Positions 47,921 to 59,791 of a DNA stretch of 64,000 nucleotides are shown one piece after another. A model generated the notes under the pieces. It was not told where the DNA came from, did not search any database, and saw nothing but the letters and a program-made list of their open reading frames with translations. How positions within the stretch are numbered: the stretch's first letter is position 1; each line of letters begins with the position of its first letter. This DNA is from Gentiana macrophylla (taxonomy: Eukaryota; Streptophyta; Magnoliopsida; Gentianales; Gentianaceae): contig JAOBSW010000803.1 of assembly GCA_026214975.1 (NCBI GenBank), positions 1 to 64,000 on the forward strand. Reading direction: 5' to 3'. The position numbers were made by a program, and so were the translations under genes.

Positions 47921-49679
47921 TATGATTTGACGATTAGAAAAATCGATAGTCAAGCAAGTAACCTTGAACATCCCACGAGTTCAAGAGTCGTGTCTACTCA
48001 AACGAACTGCTAGTTCAAAACTGTTTCCATCTAAAGAAAGTAAAGAATGGGAAAGAATGTTCATAAGTGTTAGTCATCTAAACTAAGTAGTTTTAAGGCT
48101 AAACCGGAAAATTAATAAATTGGAAATTAGAGGATAAGGAAAGTGATTTGGATCACCGACCAATGCATCCTAGGCAATTTTCTCAAAAGCTAAGTCCTTT
48201 GGAAGAACTAGGTAGCTTTGCATTAAACGATAAACAAAATAGACAACGGGCGCGGTTATTTGAGATAGACTAGTGGGAGTGATATAAGGAAATGAATCTC
48301 GGATTCAATTCTTGAGTATCTGAAAATTCATTTTTTCGTTTTTGGATTCGTTGGAACGAGCGTATTCATTTTCAATAGGATAATTTGTTTGTCTTATTGA
48401 CGATGAATATAACATTCGTGAAGCCAGCGAATCCAAGACTCGTACTTTTGTTTGATAAAGTCGAACCACTAAGCATTCTTTGAAAAGGTATTAGTAACGC
48501 ATCTTAAAACTATATAAACGCAAATGGTTTCCGTATTTAGATAAACACGTCTTTATATACTATTAATTAGTGCATATTCCCCAACGATAAGATCTGCAGA
48601 TCGGCTTAGGGTGATTCCTATCTCCGAGTCAAAGGAACCACATAAATAAAGGAACAATGCCTAAGTTTCCTTTCAATCGGGAAAGGGTAATAGATTTAAA
48701 GAAGTTACATAGCTTGTTCATATCGACCTTCGGGTCATTTGAAAGATACAAGCTAGTGGGAGTTTTTTCAAGTAGTGACATCTGGTCTGACAACTACTCG
48801 AAACTCCAATAAGTTTATCCAAAATATTTGGAGGAAATCTCTGATTTCACCAGAGATAGAGTATTCCATACTCGAGAAATAGGTTATTGCATAGTCTTCG
48901 GGATCGATGCTCGCCCGCCTCCCGGTGAAATGTTTTCACTAAGGATACACCACAAATTTGCCTTACATAGTTATTGATGTGCTACGATACGCTGCTGAAC
49001 TCATTTAAGATATTGGTTGCAAAATAACGGTTGTATTGAAAAACCGAGAAGTCTACCCAGAAGATGCCTACGCACTTGTGGATAAGAAGTGAATTCGGTT
49101 CACCCCACTTCCGTAAATAGAGGCATTTAGCACCGAGTGCTTGAAGGTAGGACTGGGAATTTTGCGTACACGTTCAGGTCGTGAAATATCTTAATGCATT
49201 GAGTAAAGGTTGGTTATTAAACTCATAAAATCAGAGAATGACGGTAATACTGTCAAACTCGGTCTGATAGAGTCTATAAATAACAACCTTAGATCTTGAA
49301 GTATTTGTACTCAAGATGTTACTAATCGATGTGTTCGATCCACATCCAACACGGCGATTGGTGATAACACTAATAAGAACTACTAAACTAGATCGGTATA
49401 TCAATCCACCCTTAACGCGGTGGGAGTATGGTTTGTCCATTACCCATTGCAAGACCTTACGGTGCATAGGGTAGATTGATGACCTATAGTCCTTTGTGGG
49501 GGTGTGTAGGATCCTGATCATAGAGGTTGGTTTAAAAGCCATAACCACGTGAATGGAGTATGATACTCCAATTATGTTGAAACTCTTGTAGAACCACCTG
49601 AGTACCTCAGGCCCAGTGGGAGTAATTGGAACTACATGAAGAAGAGTAGAATGAATAGGAAAGTTTAACTTTTCACAGA

Positions 49680-49893
49680 AAGTGAGAAAATAGGGGTGAT
49701 TCTAAAAGGTAGAGAGTTAACTGGACCGTGATCTCTCTCACCACTCGGTCTTGCTTGATTTCGTCGAAAGCAAGAAATAAGGGTGATTCGAAGACTTCCT
49801 TGCCGAACAACGGAATCGAATTCATTCAAGTAGAAGGGTTTTAGCTAAGAACAAATAATGGATTCGTTAAAACGCAGAAAATAGGGGTGATTC
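49680..49893 (+). repeat. Three AATAGGGGTGATTC repeats at ~97-bp spacing
   Basis: AAATAGGGGTGATTCT (~49689), AAATAAGGGTGATTCG (~49786) and AAATAGGGGTGATTC (~49880). The third ends exactly at the Athila insertion and supplies its GATTC target duplication. Confidence 0.75.
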
Positions 49894-51943
49894 TGACGTC
49901 ACCAAACCAGACCTTAGAAACGGCGTCAAGAAAGGGACAGACATTTTCTAGGTTAGACGGATCCTAACCGGCAGTGTACCGGGTCAAATCAGTAGTGATA
50001 AAGTGGTGAGTCGGTGTCGAATCCTCGGGAAAAAGTGGTAATTCTTTTAAGTGTGGTTAAACACCAAAGAGTTGCTATTAACTCGATCTAAACCGCAATT
50101 TTATAACACAGATTACTACTACTCTAACCAACATAAAATAAATGCGTAATTTAAAAGTTATTCTAATATAATATATATAGATATATAAATATATATAGAT
50201 GTACATAAATAGTAAAATATATATATATATATATAAATATATAGATACCAATATATAGTTTATAGACTAGACTAGCCAAAGTATATGTAATCAATTTATT
50301 CGATCTTTTCAATTAATAGAATGTGTTCGATCTTCCTTTTATTAGGTCCAATTGAGTGAATAAAGCGGTGTACTCCTAATGTCAACAATTCCTCCTCACA
50401 CGAGGCGTATGAAATTGTCATATGTCAAATTGTCATCAGTCCAATGTCCACAACTGCCCCATGCTAAACTTAGTTAGTCAAAACAGGTACCGAGTACAAA
50501 TCTACCCCGGATAAAAGAGGTGATTCCATTTGTCAGATGGCCGATGTTATTCAAGAGGCTCCGGTTGTCAAGCGGATCGATTTAATACAAACGGTGTAGT
50601 TTCAATTAAACTGTGATTTTAACATTATTAAGATCTCGAGTACAAATTTTAATAAGATTTATCTTTCCAGACAAATCGCCTCGGGTAGGAAATAGGATTC
50701 CGTTAATCGGGACGGCCATTTTACCCTCCGGTTTTTCTATTTTTACTCATATCCGATTTCTCCGGTCGAGTTCATCGCCAAAGTTATATGTGGTATTCAT
50801 CATGATTGATTACTTCATTCGAATATGTTATCATTACGTAGCGAAATAGAAAAAGATTCATTTTACTCAATTTTAGTCAATTTTATTTTAACATCATTCC
50901 TTTAACGAAAAGATCGAAATAATACGATTACATAACTTTGGCTAGTTATTAGATCTAGCCTAATAACATTATAAAAACTAAAAAGAAGAAAATAACAAAC
51001 ATAAACATAATTATTATAGAAATTACCCGATTACAACTGCTGACTCAGAAATCGTCTTTTTCCAGACATTACAACGACTTCAGCAACACCGAACCTTCGA
51101 GAATTCCCGAGCATTACTACCCATTACTACTACTACTAATTTATTTTGGCATAAAGCCTATTTACAAACTAAGAAAGGAGAAGAAAAAGAGAAAGAAGAG
51201 GGAGAGAATATATATAGAATATTGTATATATATATTGGTACAAAATGAAAGTGAGCCTCTGATCCCCTATTTATAGAATTTTCCCCTTCCCGGACCGGTC
51301 CTGAAAACTTGCCGGATCGGTCCGGTGTAATGATGACAATCATTACAGTTTGTTATCAGCATGTGCAAGCATGTTACCCTTAATCATCACTTGTGCTGTG
51401 TAATTATATATATAATTATATATAATTACACAGTTAACTTCTAAAAATCGTAACTTGAATTCTTGATATCAGAATGACATAATCGAACTTCCGTTGAAAA
51501 GCTCGTTGAATTCTCTACAACTTTCATCAAGACCACTTCTTCAGAAAACGTATTCTCGATGAGCCATTTGTATTATACGTCCTTTCTCGAGATTCAGAAA
51601 CAATTATTCTCTTGATCATTTATATCAGTGACGCTTTATAACTTCCTTTCACTGACTTGTATTGACTTCAAAAAGTGTCGATACTGGGATTTTGATTCAT
51701 CTTAGGATTCTCGCAATGAAATAAACACAAAATAAGTGTAAAATAGACATAATATTCGGTTACTAAAACCGTACAAAAACTACAACTTTTACTATAAATA
51801 CTAACTTTTACTACTAACTATACTAAACTACAAAGATTAATATTTTATACTAATTATATCATAATTTTAGATATTTTACATAGAATTTGTCAACAAAACG
51901 TAATAAAATCACGTAAATTCAATCATATAAAAATAATACATCA
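49894..51943 (-). repeat. 3' LTR of the Athila element
   Basis: On the minus strand it runs TGATGTATTATT...GTGACGTCA. TATA-box-like CTATAAATAGGGG (minus, ~51266-51278). (AT)n tract at 50216-50235. Differs from the 5' LTR largely at CAG/CTG words and homopolymers. Confidence 0.95.
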
Positions 51944-51960
51944 AATTACTTCCCACTTAG
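51944..51960 (-). other. Polypurine tract of the Athila element
   Basis: CTAAGTGGGAAGTAATT on the minus strand, directly before the 3' LTR. Confidence 0.8.
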
Positions 51961-52419
51961 CTTTTGATCGTCATCGAGCAAAAATAAGCGTAATATATAA
52001 ATAATGAGATAATATAATTGATCGATTAAAATTTCAAAAGTAATATATATCATCAATATTACAAACATATAATTTATAAATTTTATAGAAATTTAAGAAA
52101 GGAGATTATATAACTTAAATGAATTAAGTATCAAATATGAATTAGATGGAAACATGCATGCAATAATTCGTAAATATAAATAAAATATTAGAAATACTTT
52201 CTATCTCGATTATTACAATTTCGGAATCATTAACTAAGTGAGATATAAGACATATTGGCTTAATATATTAGGATAGGACATTGGTTAATCGAAAAGATAG
52301 AAAAGGAAATCAAAAGAGAGAAGATGCACAGTCGTGCGTCACGTCTTCACATTCTTGATCAAAAACAGTTCTGATTAGTAACATCCTTTTATTCCAACTA
52401 TTTTTCAGATTTTCTCTCT

Positions 52420-52466
<47 letters not shown>

Positions 52467-53577
52467 ATTAAGAACTAAAGCGTGAGTGTGTGTAAATAAT
52501 CAAATTTACAAGCATTGCTTCATCAAGATTGATCGAGTATTACTCTTTCGATCTTAAATTACGAGTCCGGTTTCCTTAAACCCGTAATTATTCTTGAGAT
52601 CTTTTGATTCAATTTTTATCGGGAGTTTTATACCTCATGTAGTGATATAGGACGCTTTAGATAACACCCTATATGCACTCAAATCATTGGTAGCTACTAC
52701 CGATATATTTTATTTTTATATTGTCGATCAAAGATAGGAAGATAACGATATTTGATTAATTGCATTGTAAAAATGGTGCTTTGTTCCTAATATAAATTGT
52801 TCATAGGACACTAACATATCTCTGAACTTATTCCAATCATATACCATTTTTCTCAACTCTTAACTTTTTCATCGCATCATCTCCTCTCATAAAATGCGTA
52901 CAAACTCGAAGGATGTCAAAGAAATGTAGACCAAAACAAGCTAAGGGTCGGAAATTTCTAGTTAATAAAAATGGCTAAATTCGAGTGAGGTCTTAATCAC
53001 TCTTTAAAAAGTCTGAGGTGGTCAAAAATTGGAAATTTTATTCGGTGAGGCTTATTTTGGTATAGTTATATTTTTGTGGTGCTAAAAATCATCATTCTAA
53101 TTTTGATTCCAAATTCATAATTAATCTTGAAAAGAAAATTATCTAAAAATTTATTTATAAATATAAAAATTACTTGAATAATTCCATAAAAGAAATATTT
53201 GACAAAAATTATTTAGTTATACATACTCAAAATCTTAAAAATCTTATAAAAGATATAAAACATATTCATTATATATCTAATATATTTTACTAAATCAAAA
53301 ATTAATCCTCTCAAATTATATCATTTTTATTCATATACTAACCAACTTAAATTATTCAAGAAAAATTAAAACTAAGGAATAAGTAATTAAAGTCCTAAAA
53401 ATCAAACTCCCTACGAGCTCACAGAGGCAATCGCTTCATACATAGCGAGGATCATCTAATCTATAATTGACTTTATAATCTTCTTCATCTGGAAAAACTT
53501 CTACCCCTAAAACAAGATTAATCGGTTCGGACTAAAAGAAACATGTCTTCAGACCTAAGGGGAATAGACTCATCATA
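51961..53577 (-). other. Athila 3' untranslated/env-position region
   Basis: AT-rich, no frame longer than ~60 codons, no motif recognised. Contains the 41-nt T run at 52422-52462. Confidence 0.5.
52422..52462. repeat. Poly(T), 41 nt (poly(A) on the element's sense strand)
   Basis: Uninterrupted T run inside the element, ~480 bp before the purine tract in element orientation. Its true length may be uncertain because long homopolymers are hard to sequence. Confidence 0.9.
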
Positions 53578-53811
53578 CTACCCTCGGTGGGTGTCAAAGT
53601 AGACAAAGCGCATAAAACTCGCCACTAAGGTAGTATTGATCTCTCTGTGCCCTCTCGAAATGCAAAATCCAACCATTGGCGTCTCGCAAAAATACGCGCT
53701 AACCTCCTCTCCTAAGTCATCAAAATCTAAGCCTCTTTCCAACACAACTCCACATTTACTATAGATATTTTTATAAGCATTCTTAGCTTGAGGTGAAGTC
53801 AGAAAAGACAA
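53578..53811 (-). pseudogene. Remnant of an Athila accessory (env-position) ORF
   Basis: The frame includes LTSPQAKNAYKNIYSKCGVV, ERGLDFDDLGEEVSAYFCE and TTLVASFMRF. The pattern (F..A...Y..I.......ERG.D...L..........LV..F) resembles the plant-transposon domain often annotated in Athila-like elements, as I remember it. Only 77 codons remain open. The assignment is tentative. Confidence 0.35.
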
Positions 53812-54694
53812 AACTATGATTCTTCTTCCGGTGTTAAATCTTTTAATTCTACGACCGGTACTTCTATTGGAATATTAGGCTTCGTTTCTTAGAGATTTTT
53901 ATTTGGATGAGGCCATTCTACGATATTGAATTGACAAAACAACAATAAAAACAAAGAAAAACAACACAAAATAAAATGTCACAACACACGTAAAATTCAA
54001 AGCAGTTGAAAATAAATCTAAAAATTATAAAAATTATGAAATTGATAACTAAAGTAAACAAATTATACCTTATAGTGAACAAAACCGTGAAAAGTGACCG
54101 GAAAAGTCGTATAAGCCTCCGGGATGAAATGGAGCTTGTGTTCGATCTTTTCAAATTTTTCACTTGTGTTAAAGAGAGAGAGTAAAAGAGGAAGAATGTA
54201 TGTAATGGTGTAGTTTAATTTGTATTTTTGAGGAGATAAAAATAAAATTTTCGAGTTGAAGGGTGATCTTTATCATGTCTTTGTTGAAAAAGAGGAGAAA
54301 TGAAGAAGAAGAAAAGATCCCGCCTTTTAGGTTACTTTCGAACCCGGACCGGTCCCGATAAGGGCGGATCGGTCCGTGTGCAATTTTGTGAATTTTCAAA
54401 TTTTTTTATTTTTTGGGCTTTTGATATAAAAACTTATAAAACTTCAATAAAACTAGAAAATAAAATTTATAAATTTTATAACAATTTCTCAAAACTTATA
54501 AAATCTTTATAAAACTTATTTAAAAGTTTATAAAAATTCAATAAATTTCCATTAATTCTTATAAAATATCTAAAAACTTAAAGAACTTTTTATAAAACTT
54601 TTATAAAACTCCTTAATTTTATAAAGATCCAATTTTATAAAATTTTCAAAGTTATGCAAGAAATTTTATAAAACTAAAAGAAAAAGACTTGAAC

Positions 54695-55117
54695 TTACGG
54701 GGTTTCTAATTCTTCAATTTCTACAAACTCCAGATTTCTAACATACCGTTCAAGCAAACTATATCCTAGAAATGTAGCGTTTGAATTTAGTCTTGGAAGT
54801 CCATCGGGATTTTCGGTTAACCACCTAATCGTTCCCTTCTTAATTACATTCAAACACTCATTCTGAGATTGAGTTATATTTTTCCCACATCGCCCACTGT
54901 GTTCAATTTTTCCACAGATTCTGCATTTCCTTAAAAACTTAGCCCTTCTCTTTATCGAGCTTCTCGACGTACCATTACAAACTTCTTTCAATTTTTTCTC
55001 TCTCAACAATTGCTTGTTCTGTTCAAAAACTAAGGTTTCTATAGTAAAGGCGACATCTCTATCAAAACCAAATTTTAAAAGTAAAACAAAAACTCCTAAT
55101 CTATCTAAAAAAAACAT
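54695..55117 (-). CDS. Post-pol ORF with a zinc-knuckle-like motif, 140 aa
   Basis: Directly downstream of integrase on the element's sense strand, in the position where Athila elements may carry an extra ORF. The protein has a Lys/Arg-rich centre (KKLKEV...SIKRRAKFLRK) leading into CRICGKIEHSGRC at residues 65-77. Spacing is C-x2-C-x4-H-x3-C, one residue shorter than a classic CCHC knuckle. A short C-terminal part (NPDGLPRLNSNATFLGYSLL) follows. The basic patch plus knuckle suggests nucleic-acid binding (inference). It is unbroken, unlike most of the element. I do not recognise the family; similar knuckles occur in gag and in Mutator/FAR1-type proteins. Confidence 0.45.
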   Translation of the reverse strand: MFFLDRLGVFVLLLKFGFDRDVAFTIETLVFEQNKQLLREKKLKEVCNGTSRSSIKRRAKFLRKCRICGKIEHSGRCGKNITQSQNECLNVIKKGTIRWLTENPDGLPRLNSNATFLGYSLLERYVRNLEFVEIEELETP

Positions 55118-55223
55118 CCAGTTCTTTTACGTCTATCCGGTAAAAGACGAAACTAGTTTAGACATATAAAAGTAAAGATAAAACCTGGTAATTTGATACT
55201 TTGACTTTTAAAACCTTCGCTTT

Positions 55224-56568
55224 TTAGTCTTTCGGAGGGTCGATCAGCAACATCACTTCATTTATGAGAGAGACTTCTTCACCTTCCAAAAATAGCTTCA
55301 CCCTGTGACCATTGGCTATAAAAGTTGTATTCCCATCAGTTAGTTCAACAGCTCCATATTTATAAACTCGTGTTACTTTAAATGGACCTGTCCATCTTGA
55401 TTTAAGCTTTCCTGGAAACAACTTTAAACGTGAATTGTACAATAACACTCGATCACCTACATGAAACTCACGACTATATATTCTCTTATCATGGAAGGAT
55501 TTCGTGCGTTCCTTGTAGATTCGAGCATTTTCATATGAATCAAGGCGAAATTCTTCTAATTCTGTTAACTGAAGTAGTCTATGATCACCGACAGCCTTAG
55601 GATCGAAATTTAAAAATCTAATAGCCCAGAATGCTCGGTGTTCTAACTCTTTGGGAGATGACAAGATTTACCAAAGACTAATTTGTAGGAGAACGACCAA
55701 TTGGAGTTTTAAAAGGCGCTCTGTATGCCCATAACGCATCATCTAGTCTAACTGCCCAGTTTTTACGGTTTGAATCCACTGTTTTTTCTATGATTCTTTT
55801 AATCTCTCTATTCGACACCTCTACACGACCCTTTGGTTTGCGGATGATAAGGCGTTCTAACTTATGCGTTACACCATATTTTTCAATTAATTTAGTAAAT
55901 GGTCGATTGCAAAAGTGTGAACCTCTATCACTAATGATCACCCTTGGAATGCCATATCTAGTGAATATGTTCTTTTTAAGAAATCGTATGACAACCTTGG
56001 TATCATTAGTGGGAAGAGCTTCAGCTTCTACCCATTTCGAAACATAATCTACCATTACAAGAATAAATCTTTTTCCAAACGATATAGGGAAAGGTCCCAT
56101 GAAATCTATACCCCAAACATCAAATAACTCACATTCTAAAATAGGTTGCATAGGCATTTCATGTTTTTTCGAGATATTTCCCCATTTTTGACAAGATTCA
56201 CAAGATTTGACATACGTATACGCATCTTTATAAAGTGTAGGCCAATAAAAACCACATTGCAAGACTTTAAAAGCAGTTTTCCAACCTCCATGATGACCTC
56301 CTGCCTCACGATCATGACAAAACGATAAAACACTTAAAATTTCATTATCAGGCACACATTTTCTGATTATTCCATCCGAACATTTACGGAAAAGATCTGG
56401 TTCCTCCCAGTAATAAAATTTTAAGTCATAAAAGAACTTCTTTTTCTGTTGCCAAGTCCAATGAGACGGAATGTAATCACAGGTTAAGTAGTTAATGATA
56501 TCTCCAAACCAAGGTGAATTTTCCTTAGAAGGAATTCTTTTCTTTAATAACTGCATGGTTGAAGGCAT
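55224..56568 (-). pseudogene. Athila integrase (one frame break)
   Basis: The first part (56568-55678) has the HHCC zinc finger (CHDREAGGHHGG ... KSCESCQKWG). It also has the catalytic DDE triad: D in WGIDFMGPF, D in IISDRGSHFC, E in GRVEVSNREIK. The second part (55664-55224) continues in another frame with EHRAFWAIRFLNFD and the C-terminal RWTGPFKVTRVY (GPY/F-like module). A one-base change near 55681-55690, beside AAA/TT runs, separates the two. Integrase inserts the cDNA into host DNA. Confidence 0.9.
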
Positions 56569-56639
56569 ATCGATTCTAAACAGTTGTTCATCAGAAACGA
56601 ATCCTTAATTTCATTTCCTATTTCTTCCTCCATTTCCAT

Positions 56640-56934
56640 TCTACTTTAGATGATCTGCTACTACATTCTCACTTCCTTTTTTATCTTTAATCTCAATATC
56701 AAATTCTTGAAGTAGGAGAATCCATCTAAGAAGACGTGGTTTCGCATCTTTCTTACTCAGTAAATATTTCAATGCTGAATGGTCTGTATAAACTATTACC
56801 TTAGAGCCAACAATATACGATCTAAACTTATCTAAGGCAAAAATTACGATAGCAGATTCTTTTTCAGTAGTTGCATAGTTTAGTTGAGTGCATTTAACGT
56901 ATGAGATGCATAGTAAATAGCTTTGAGAATTCTA
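56640..56934 (-). pseudogene. Athila RNase H domain
   Basis: The minus-strand translation shows [40 protein letters not shown] and VADHLK, the Ty3/Gypsy RNase H signature including the TDHSALKYL motif. Upstream stops and frame changes interrupt the link to RT. Confidence 0.8.
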
Positions 56935-58046
56935 TTATACCTTTGACCTAAAGCAGCTCCTACAAACTAAATCGCTTGCATCACACATAATCTCAAAGGT
57001 AAATCGATGCGGTGCCACCAATTTGGTGCGATAATCAACTTCGCTTTCAGTGGTCTTAAATGCTTCCATACATTTACTATCAAAATTAAAAGATACTTCT
57101 TTTTCAAGCAAATGACTTAGAGGCTTTGCTATCTTTGAAAAATCTGCAATAAATCTCCTATAAAATCCTGCATGTCCAAGAAATCCTCTTAACGTTCTTA
57201 GATTAAGCGGTGGAGGCAATTTTTGATTACCTCGACATTAGCTTTATCAACTTCAATTCCTACTTGAGAGATTCTATGACCTAGTACAATTCCTTCCGAT
57301 ACCATTAAATGACATTTTTCCCGGTTAAGCACTAAATTGGTATCCTCACGGCGTTGTAACACTCGCTCTAAGTGTAACAAACGACCATTAAAAGAGTCTC
57401 CGTAAACACTAAAGTCGTCCATAAAATTTCTAAGAATTTCTCAACCATATCGTAAAAATATAGACATCATACATCTTTGAAAGCGAAAGAGGGAGCATTA
57501 CATAAACCAAACGGCATTCTTTTATACGCGAAAGTTCCATAAGGACATGTGAAAGTTGTCTTTTCCCTATCTCCTGCTGCAATGAAAATCTGTAAATATC
57601 CTGAATAACCATCTAAGAAACAGTAATACTTATGTCCACTTAAACGTTCCAACATTTGTACTATGAATGGAAGTGGATGATGATCTTTCTTAGTATGATC
57701 ATTTAGTTTTCTAAAATCAATGCACATTCGATATCCTGTAATTTCCCTTGTTGGAATCCATTCATTCTTATCATTCTCTTTCCTTTGTGAAACCTCCTTT
57801 CTTTGGTACAACTTGAGTTGGACTTACCCATTCACTATCCGATATAGGAAAGATTATTCCCATTTCTAATAGCTTAATAACCTCTTTCTTAACGATTAAC
57901 TGTAAATTCGGGTTGAGGCGGCGTTGCGGTTGAATACAAGGTTTAGCATCATCTTTTAGAATTATCTTATGAACACATATCTCCGGACTAATACCTCGAA
58001 TATCGGCAACTGTCCATCCAAAAGCTTTCTTATGCTTTTTCAACAT
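56935..58046 (-). pseudogene. Athila reverse transcriptase (several frame breaks)
   Basis: The pieces carry the RT blocks in order: HKIILKDDAKPCIQPQRRLN, then WVSPTQVVPKKGG (57771-58046). Next come YRMCIDFRKLND, LDGYSGYLQI and MPFGLCNAPS (57467-57811). Then MDDFSVYGDS, the catalytic Y/F-x-DD box (57198-57422), and LRGFLGHAGFYRRFI (56935-57219). Frames change near 57790, 57430-57470 and 57210. The 57430-57470 break consists of length changes in T runs on either side. As read here it could not give a full enzyme. Confidence 0.9.
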
Positions 58047-58959
58047 TCCTAGTAATTGATCTTCTTGTTGCTCCGTTAAAGTTGATGAAATAATAACTGG
58101 TAAAAGGTTATCATTTTCAAGAAAAGCATATTTGATTTAAAGGTAACGGTTTCAATTCCGCATTCTTAGGCGGATCTTTGTTGATGATTTAAGAACTGGT
58201 CCTTCTAGTTCTAATTCCAAATACTTATGCCATGGTGGTTTAAAAGTAAAACTTCCTTTATCTAGAGAAAGGATTATCTCTTTCATTTCAATGTCTTCTC
58301 ATCTTCTTTATAGATAGATAAAGTTAAACATTCTTCTAATCTATCTTCAAAAGTTGGTAATCGATTATCATAAACCAGAATGAATATCTTCTATAAAAGA
58401 ACATGATTTCGGTGATGTGTATTGATGGTTCATAGCTTTGAAAATATTGAAAGCAACTTCATCTTCATTGACTCTCAAAATTAATTCTCCTTTCGAACAT
58501 CGATTAAAGTTTCCCTGTAGCTAGAAATGGACGTCCTAAGATAAGCGGCGCTGAAAATCCTTCTTCCATTTCCATAACTACAAAGTCTCTTGGAAAATAG
58601 AACTTGTCTACTTTAACCAATACGTCCTCAAAAATTCCCTTAGGGTACTTAATCGATCCATCCGCCATTTGCAGAGTCATTTCGATCTTAGTAAGCTTTC
58701 TATGCCTAGCTTTCTATAATCCTCATAAGACATGAGATTTATACTAGCTCAGGATCACATAAGACCTTCTTAAACAAAAATCCTCCAATTTCACACGGAA
58801 TCGTAAAACTTCCAGGATCTTTTAGTTTAGGTGGTAACTTATCTTTGCAGTGCAGAACATTCTTCATTTAGGCATATATTCTCATATTCCTCTAATTTTT
58901 TCTTATTTGATAGTATATCCTTCAAAAACTTTCCATAGGTAGGCATATTTATCGAGCTT
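58047..58959 (-). pseudogene. Athila aspartic protease region, broken
   Basis: The minus translation contains MADGSIKYPKGIFEDVLVKV, then DFVVMEMEEG and LILGRPFLATG, the conserved Athila protease flank. The active-site stretch near 58745-58775 starts LCDP and then shifts frame. The linker to RT (58047-58480) has several stops. Confidence 0.8.
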
Positions 58960-59791
58960 CGATAATGGGGATATTAACATGAATATGACGAAAAGTATCA
59001 AGGAAGCGAGCATACTGATCGGTCTTAATCTTTTTAATTTGATCTTTAGGTGGAAAAGGTAAAGACTCTAAATCTATAATCTTTGGTTTCGAAGTCATTC
59101 TCTCTTTTCCTTTATCCTTAAACTTTTGAGTATTACTTGATCGCCATGTTTCAGGTTCTTGAATTTTTTCTTTTAATTTGTTCCCTGAATCAATCTCTAC
59201 TTCATACTCCTTTGATTCTTCTGTTTCTCATCCTTGTTTTCTTTATCTTCTACTCTAACATGTTCCTTAAATAGATTCCTTAAATCTTTATCCATGGGGT
59301 CTTTCAAAATTCTAGGGATTTTTACCCATTTTTCACCTTCCTTCTCAGGTTCCAAACTTCTATTCCTTTTCAAGAAATTCTCTATGATTTCTTCTTCCTC
59401 ATCCGTAAAGTCAAGTTCATCTTTAGTCTCTTCATTTTTATCTAAATCATTTTCTACTTCATTATTCCCGAAGTTTTCTACTCCATTACTACCATAGAGT
59501 TTCCTACTTCTCGTAACTACAACATTTACCTCTCTTGGGTTTCTTTCAGTATTACTTGGTAATCCTCAGGAGAGGTCTCTTGTTGTTACGTTCACCTTCC
59601 CTACTCAAATGATCTTCCATATTCCTTAATGAAGCTTCTATCGTTCTCATTCGGTATCATGTCCACTCATAGATGTTTTCATTGTACTCATGTCCTTCTT
59701 GGATCGAACCTATAGAAGTCATCATTGTTTCCATATTCTTAGCTTGAGTAGATACTACACCCATCATATTTTCCATCGCTTTTCCCATTTT
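58960..59791 (-). other. Athila gag-protease linker, stop-rich
   Basis: Between the recognisable gag C-terminus and protease. Acidic/Lys-rich coding remnants on the minus strand with frequent stops. The apparent + frame at 59234-59497 (Ser/Phe-rich) is the antisense of this. Confidence 0.5.

Noticed and set aside
59234..59497. Ser/Phe-rich + frame
   Set aside because: Antisense of the Athila gag-protease linker.
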